Positions 6,786-10,504 of a stretch of 10,504 nucleotides of DNA are shown piece by piece. Position 1 is the first letter of the stretch; each line of letters starts with the position of its first letter. Made by a program: the position numbers and the translations under genes. The notes beneath the pieces were generated by a model. The model saw only the letters and a list, made by a program, of their open reading frames with translations. It searched no databases and had not been told where the DNA came from. Source of the DNA: Candidatus Heimdallarchaeota archaeon LC_3 (lineage in GTDB: Archaea; Asgardarchaeota; Heimdallarchaeia; Hodarchaeales; LC-3); assembly GCA_001940645.1 (NCBI GenBank), contig MDVS01000137.1, positions 1 through 10,504 on the forward strand, written 5' to 3'.

Positions 6786-9700
6786 TTATTTTAAAATTGA
6801 TACTGATTTCTTTTTGATATCGATTTTCACTAATTTATATAGTAAGAGAACCATGATTACAGCATTGATTATTAATAAACCAAATATTGTGCCTTCTAAT
6901 GAGAATATTGGTTCAATAGTTAATCCAATAATATTGATGGAATTTAAATTAGCATATTGTTGAATAACAAGGCTACCGAATAATATTCCAAGAATTGAGC
7001 CTATTAATGAATACTGCAGAAATTTTATAAATAAATTTGCAATGGTTTGTTTTCTAGTAGCTCCAAGCATGAACATTATAAAAATCTCTTTTTCGGATTC
7101 AGCTACCAAGTAATCTATGCTGGATTTAATCAAAAAACTAAGAATGACAGCTACAACAGTAATTAAAATTACTGAAATCTGGAGTAAGAATGCTGTTGAT
7201 TGATCAAGAAACTGGTCTTTTGCTTGAATACTAGAAAAAATCCTGAGATTCCAATTCGTAACTCTACCTTGTAAATTTGTTATAAGAATTGGCAGAGAAA
7301 TTTCAGTCGTTTCAGAATCAAGTAAAGTAATCTTAGTGGAATAATCGTATCCATTAACAACTACTCTAACATTGTAAGTATCAGGATAATAAGTAGTAAT
7401 AGAAGCTAAACCATTAAGGTTAGTGGTCAGAAAAGTTTTAGAAAAATAAGGTAAATCATCATTTTGAATAAAAATAATAGCTTGACTGATAGATTGACCA
7501 AAATAATCAGTAACGAGGATATTGGACTCAATATATTTAGGAATAAACAACTTTAGGTCGTAACTATTAGATAAATATGTTTTAGGAACAAAAAATGACT
7601 GTTTCCAATCCTCCCAAGATATTGAAATTTCAAAGAAGAAATTGAAGAAATCTTCGGTATTTCCACCAGCCTGAGAAGCACCAGCAACATTATAGTGGGG
7701 TGTTTGATAAATTTGATTCTCATCATATAACTTTATCGGATACAACTTGAAAAAATCAGAATATTGATCTGAAGTTGGTAAATCGATTTTCAAACAACCA
7801 CAAGAATCCGTAGATAATATTTTAGTGAGTCCTGATCCTATGATGGAAACTTCAACATCAGATAACGGATGATTGGAAAAAGTCACTGTTTGAACATCGA
7901 TAGTGATATTACCCAAATCAAAGTCTACTTTTTTTTGATCATAGGAACTAACAAGCAAATTTTTGGATTGACTATGTGATGTAACTGTTATGTTAAGAAT
8001 TTGTTCACCAATAATGGTTATCTCAAGAAAACCTTGCTCATTAGGAGACGATTGGATCAACTGGTTATTCAACAATATGGTTATATTGGTGTTATTAAAC
8101 CAATCACTATTTTCTAAGTCATTGTTAAGCACATTGATTCTTACAGTGTTCTCACTGGCAATTATTATGGTTTTTTCTTGATTAAAAAGTGAAGTGTAAT
8201 AAAATTCAGAAGAAAAAGAATTATTGGATAATTTAACTTGTAAAATATCATTAGCAGCTGTATTAAGGTGAATCTGACCTTTAGAGTCAGTTTTACCAAC
8301 AAATTGATAAGTAGAATTTGATAATAATCTATATTCAACATTAAAATCGTTATAAGACTGATTATATTCGTCGATAAAAGTAAAATTTGATTGAGTAAAA
8401 CCGAGAACAACATCAACAACAATTGTTCCAAAACTTGTTTCAGCTAAGAAATCCCTTGAGACAGAACCTAACTCATCATTATTGACAGTTAGATTGTAAT
8501 GACCTCTTGCAAGATAGATGGTATTGTTACAAGGAATGAATTGTTCACTTTCTTTTGAAGCCAAATTTGTTATAGTACAATTAAAATCATGAATATTTTG
8601 GCCTTGAGGAGATTGAACATTTATCTTAATAGAAGAGGAAAAGGAAATTTTCAATGAATGATCCGTATTTAAATTTATTGTCTGAAAAATAGAATGATCA
8701 TTGTATTGGCCATAAAGATAATAGATACCTGAAGGTAAGTTGATTAATTTAAAATTTTGGGAAAAGTTAGAAGCAATTTCATTTCCAGAATAAGTGATCA
8801 ATTGAAAAAAAGCATTATTAATTAAAGAACCTTCATGAAATGCTTCAAGTTCCAAATTATAAGTGGAATAATCGATTTTGATTTTATCAGTAATATTAGA
8901 AGTAACTGAAATATTTTTCTTACCAATACCACCACTGTATTGGGTGTAGAAACGATATTCACCAATATGAAGATTAAATTTAGCAAGACCATACTCATCA
9001 GTAGTAGATTGACCAACTAAATAATCATCGTAAGAGTAAGCATAAACAGTTAAACCTGTAAGAGGATAATTAGGAGCATTCTTTAAAAATGGAAATATTT
9101 CTACGCTGTATTCACTGAAAACATATTTCTCAAGGGTTTGTTTGGATATTTTTTCTTCATCAAACTGGATACGAATCAAAGAATAGTCACTTTGACGATT
9201 ATCAGCTCGGAAAAAGGATAACGAGGATAGGCTGGAGAACAATTCATCATCTAAATAGGAATTAAATTGGACAATACCCAGTAATTCGAAGGAAGAATAA
9301 CTCTCAGTAACAGTCGAATAGAGAAAATACTTCTCACCAACAAATAAGTTGTTTGAAGAAGCAATGTTTTTACCTGCATAAATTCCTATTTCATTAGATG
9401 AGAATAACGATTCGAGATTAAAACCAGATATGGTTTTATATTCAAAAAAATCTAAGAAGTTCTCAGTAATCCCATGAAGAGTCATAGGAACGTTGTGATA
9501 CATCACTAATGCCATAATTTCAGGACTGATACTACTAATGCCATCAAAAGAATCGATCGTAGTAACAATAGAAGAAGGAACATAAGAAACAATAGGAGTC
9601 TTAACACCAGGTTGGATAATGACTAAAGAATCAGTAGAATCGCCCAAAAAATAATCCTGCTGAATGACACCAGCACTAAAGGAAAGAAAAATACCAGAAA

Positions 9701-9806
9701 TAATAGAGATAATAAGAATGCTACTGAAAAAAACAACAAATCTATTTTTAGGAATGTATCGTTTAAAGCAAAATGAAAAGAAAGATTTTAGCACTGACCT
9801 GCCCAC
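6786..9806 (-). CDS. FtsX/MacB-like ABC permease with a giant extracellular beta-domain insert
   Basis: The protein has 1006 residues from GTG 9804-9806; GTG 9792-9794 is an alternative start that fits the promoter better. Residues 23-45 form the first membrane helix and about 50-235 a MacB-type periplasmic core domain (VIIQPGVKTP, ISPEIMAL, LLGIVQFNSYLDD). Residues about 240-845 are a run of beta-sandwich domains of the carboxypeptidase-regulatory/Ig-like kind. A turn of the form T(D/N)xxGx, each time followed by a beta strand, recurs near 269, 506, 588, 666 and 795. The C-terminal FtsX domain has helices near 871-893, 930-950 and 971-992 and the cytoplasmic coupling helix EKEIFIMFMLGATRKQTI (905-922) that contacts the ATPase. 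About fourteen N-x-S/T sequons fall in the insert, which agrees with an extracellular location in an archaeon. Ordinary MacB/FtsX permeases are about 400-650 residues. No ATPase gene lies beside it. The role, in export or envelope signalling, is unknown. Confidence 0.85.
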   Translation of the reverse strand: MGRSVLKSFFSFCFKRYIPKNRFVVFFSSILIISIISGIFLSFSAGVIQQDYFLGDSTDSLVIIQPGVKTPIVSYVPSSIVTTIDSFDGISSISPEIMALVMYHNVPMTLHGITENFLDFFEYKTISGFNLESLFSSNEIGIYAGKNIASSNNLFVGEKYFLYSTVTESYSSFELLGIVQFNSYLDDELFSSLSSLSFFRADNRQSDYSLIRIQFDEEKISKQTLEKYVFSEYSVEIFPFLKNAPNYPLTGLTVYAYSYDDYLVGQSTTDEYGLAKFNLHIGEYRFYTQYSGGIGKKNISVTSNITDKIKIDYSTYNLELEAFHEGSLINNAFFQLITYSGNEIASNFSQNFKLINLPSGIYYLYGQYNDHSIFQTINLNTDHSLKISFSSSIKINVQSPQGQNIHDFNCTITNLASKESEQFIPCNNTIYLARGHYNLTVNNDELGSVSRDFLAETSFGTIVVDVVLGFTQSNFTFIDEYNQSYNDFNVEYRLLSNSTYQFVGKTDSKGQIHLNTAANDILQVKLSNNSFSSEFYYTSLFNQEKTIIIASENTVRINVLNNDLENSDWFNNTNITILLNNQLIQSSPNEQGFLEITIIGEQILNITVTSHSQSKNLLVSSYDQKKVDFDLGNITIDVQTVTFSNHPLSDVEVSIIGSGLTKILSTDSCGCLKIDLPTSDQYSDFFKLYPIKLYDENQIYQTPHYNVAGASQAGGNTEDFFNFFFEISISWEDWKQSFFVPKTYLSNSYDLKLFIPKYIESNILVTDYFGQSISQAIIFIQNDDLPYFSKTFLTTNLNGLASITTYYPDTYNVRVVVNGYDYSTKITLLDSETTEISLPILITNLQGRVTNWNLRIFSSIQAKDQFLDQSTAFLLQISVILITVVAVILSFLIKSSIDYLVAESEKEIFIMFMLGATRKQTIANLFIKFLQYSLIGSILGILFGSLVIQQYANLNSINIIGLTIEPIFSLEGTIFGLLIINAVIMVLLLYKLVKIDIKKKSVSILK

Positions 9807-9815
9807 TCTAGTAAA

Positions 9816-9830
9816 GTTATATATTTTTTA
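9816..9830 (-). promoter_or_regulatory. TATA-like box of the permease gene
   Basis: On the minus strand the sequence TAAAAAATATATAAC (9830 down to 9816) resembles an archaeal TATA box, centred near 9822. The usual spacing of about 26 bases puts the transcript start near 9796. That lies inside the upstream GTG reading but only about two bases before the second in-frame GTG at 9792-9794, so leaderless translation from the second GTG is plausible. Confidence 0.5.
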
Positions 9831-9980
9831 GTTAGGTGTACCTAATTGATATTGTAAATAGTTCATTTTTAATTAGAAAAAATCCTTTTAAGAAGTATAT
9901 AAAATTGGAACACAAACAAACTAAAACTAACATATTGGTTAGTAAAAATAATAATTCTAATAAAGTTAAGAAAAGGTTAC

Positions 9981-10006
9981 TGTCAAAAATATTAATATTT
10001 TTGACA
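9981..10006. repeat. perfect 26-base palindrome without a loop
   Basis: Bases 9981-9993 (TGTCAAAAATATT) are the exact reverse complement of 9994-10006. It lies between the start of the permease gene and the end of the right-hand transposase, about 175 bases upstream of the permease start. It could be a binding site for a dimeric regulator or part of a mobile-element end. As a terminator it is poor, because it is nearly all A/T. The surrounding 9831-10077 shows no convincing gene. Confidence 0.6.
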
Positions 10007-10077
10007 TTAAGAGCAAAAAAATGATCGGATTATTTAATTTTGTGAATTAGGTTTTCAATATTAACATAGATTTTACA

Positions 10078-10504
10078 TCATCCTGCTAATATCCTCTTTT
10101 TAAACGATTTCATTTTTGATTTTGAATAAAAATGTTTTTTAGCCTTAGAAATATCATAATCAGTACAATAACATTCCCAAAGTTTCAAAAGGGTATAATC
10201 TATTCCTTTTTTTCGTAATTGTTCTTGATATAACCGGAATAAATAATATAAAAAATAACTTAATTCCCAATAACATAAATTAAAGTCCTCCTTCCCAGAA
10301 TAGCAATCTTCAAACCCAAAGAACTTTTTTACTTTCGCATGAAGGTTTTCTACCTCCCAATGATCACTCCAACGTTTAGAAAACGTCTGAATAGTCATCT
10401 TCACCAGATTTGTTAAATAATATTTGATAGTAGAACTATCACCTTGACGAATAGCAAAAACCTTACAACGGCCATATATTAGTGTATTAATCTCTTTCTC
10501 CTGA
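10078..10504 (-). CDS. C-terminal part of an IS4/IS701-like DDE transposase (runs off the right edge)
   Basis: The minus-strand frame is open from the window edge to a TGA at 10078-10080, giving about 141 residues of the C-terminus. It reads through the GTG at 10402-10404, so the true start is outside the window. The segment RWSDHWEVENLHAKVKKFFG carries the family's third catalytic acid (E of WEVENLH) in the usual Trp-x-hydrophobic-Glu setting, preceded by TIKYYLTNL. An aromatic helical segment (LCYWELSYFLYYLFRLY) and a basic tail follow. The DDE transposase call is firm and the IS4/IS701-like grouping is tentative. It looks intact as far as seen and differs in sequence from the decayed transposase at the left edge. 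Terminal inverted repeats were not identified. Confidence 0.75.
   Translation of the reverse strand, partial: QEKEINTLIYGRCKVFAIRQGDSSTIKYYLTNLVKMTIQTFSKRWSDHWEVENLHAKVKKFFGFEDCYSGKEDFNLCYWELSYFLYYLFRLYQEQLRKKGIDYTLLKLWECYCTDYDISKAKKHFYSKSKMKSFKKRILAG

Noticed and set aside
7990..9016. Short ORFs on both strands inside the permease gene (7990-8181, 8165-8431, 8822-9016).
   Set aside because: They are out-of-frame shadows of the 1006-residue permease, whose frame carries conserved FtsX and beta-domain motifs.
9836..10024. A 62-residue plus-strand ORF starting with GTG.
   Set aside because: It is a Lys/Asn-rich low-complexity translation of AT-rich DNA, runs through the 26-base palindrome and has no family resemblance.

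Overview
The window is very AT-rich and carries few genes. The starts of its main genes show no recognisable Shine-Dalgarno sequences. Some genes have TATA-like boxes about 25-45 bases upstream of the start, placed for leaderless or very short-leader transcripts. Together with an FtsX-type permease carrying a huge extracellular beta-domain insert rich in N-glycosylation sequons, this points to an archaeon. An Asgard-type archaeon is possible, but that is a low-confidence guess from gene style, not from a marker gene. No rRNA, tRNA or CRISPR array was seen.

Layout. (1) Bases 1-560, minus strand: a decayed DDE transposase with half a zinc ribbon and an internal TAG. (2) Bases 766-4458, plus strand: a two-gene surface-glycan module. 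It holds a 587-residue SAM methyltransferase whose C-terminal half has the D-x4-N...D pattern of an aminoglycoside-phosphotransferase-like kinase, and a 629-residue GT-B-type transferase resembling the CDP-glycerol/capsule transferases. (3) Bases 4691-5698: a secreted GH114/TM1410-like glycoside hydrolase split by a single in-frame TGA. (4) Bases 5744-6304: a small membrane protein of the YdjM/DUF457 putative metal-dependent hydrolase type. (5) Bases 6305-6785: a nested hairpin and a small doubtful ORF. (6) Bases 6786-9806, minus strand: a 1006-residue FtsX/MacB-like permease with about 600 residues of beta-sandwich repeats between its transmembrane parts and no ATPase gene beside it. (7) Bases 9807-10077: the permease promoter and a perfect 26-base palindrome. 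(8) Bases 10078-10504, minus strand: the C-terminal part of a second, different DDE transposase, running off the window.

How the genes fit together. The methyltransferase/kinase-like protein and the GT-B transferase are 39 bases apart on one strand and probably act together on a cell-surface polysaccharide; a chain-modifying or chain-capping role is an inference. The hydrolase acts, or once acted, outside the cell on polysaccharide. The permease probably senses or moves something at the envelope. Transposase remnants at both ends and broken genes between them suggest an accessory region that has seen repeated insertion and decay. The most interesting item is the methyltransferase-kinase-like fusion next to a polymer transferase, which recalls the architecture of the bacterial O-antigen chain terminator WbdD.
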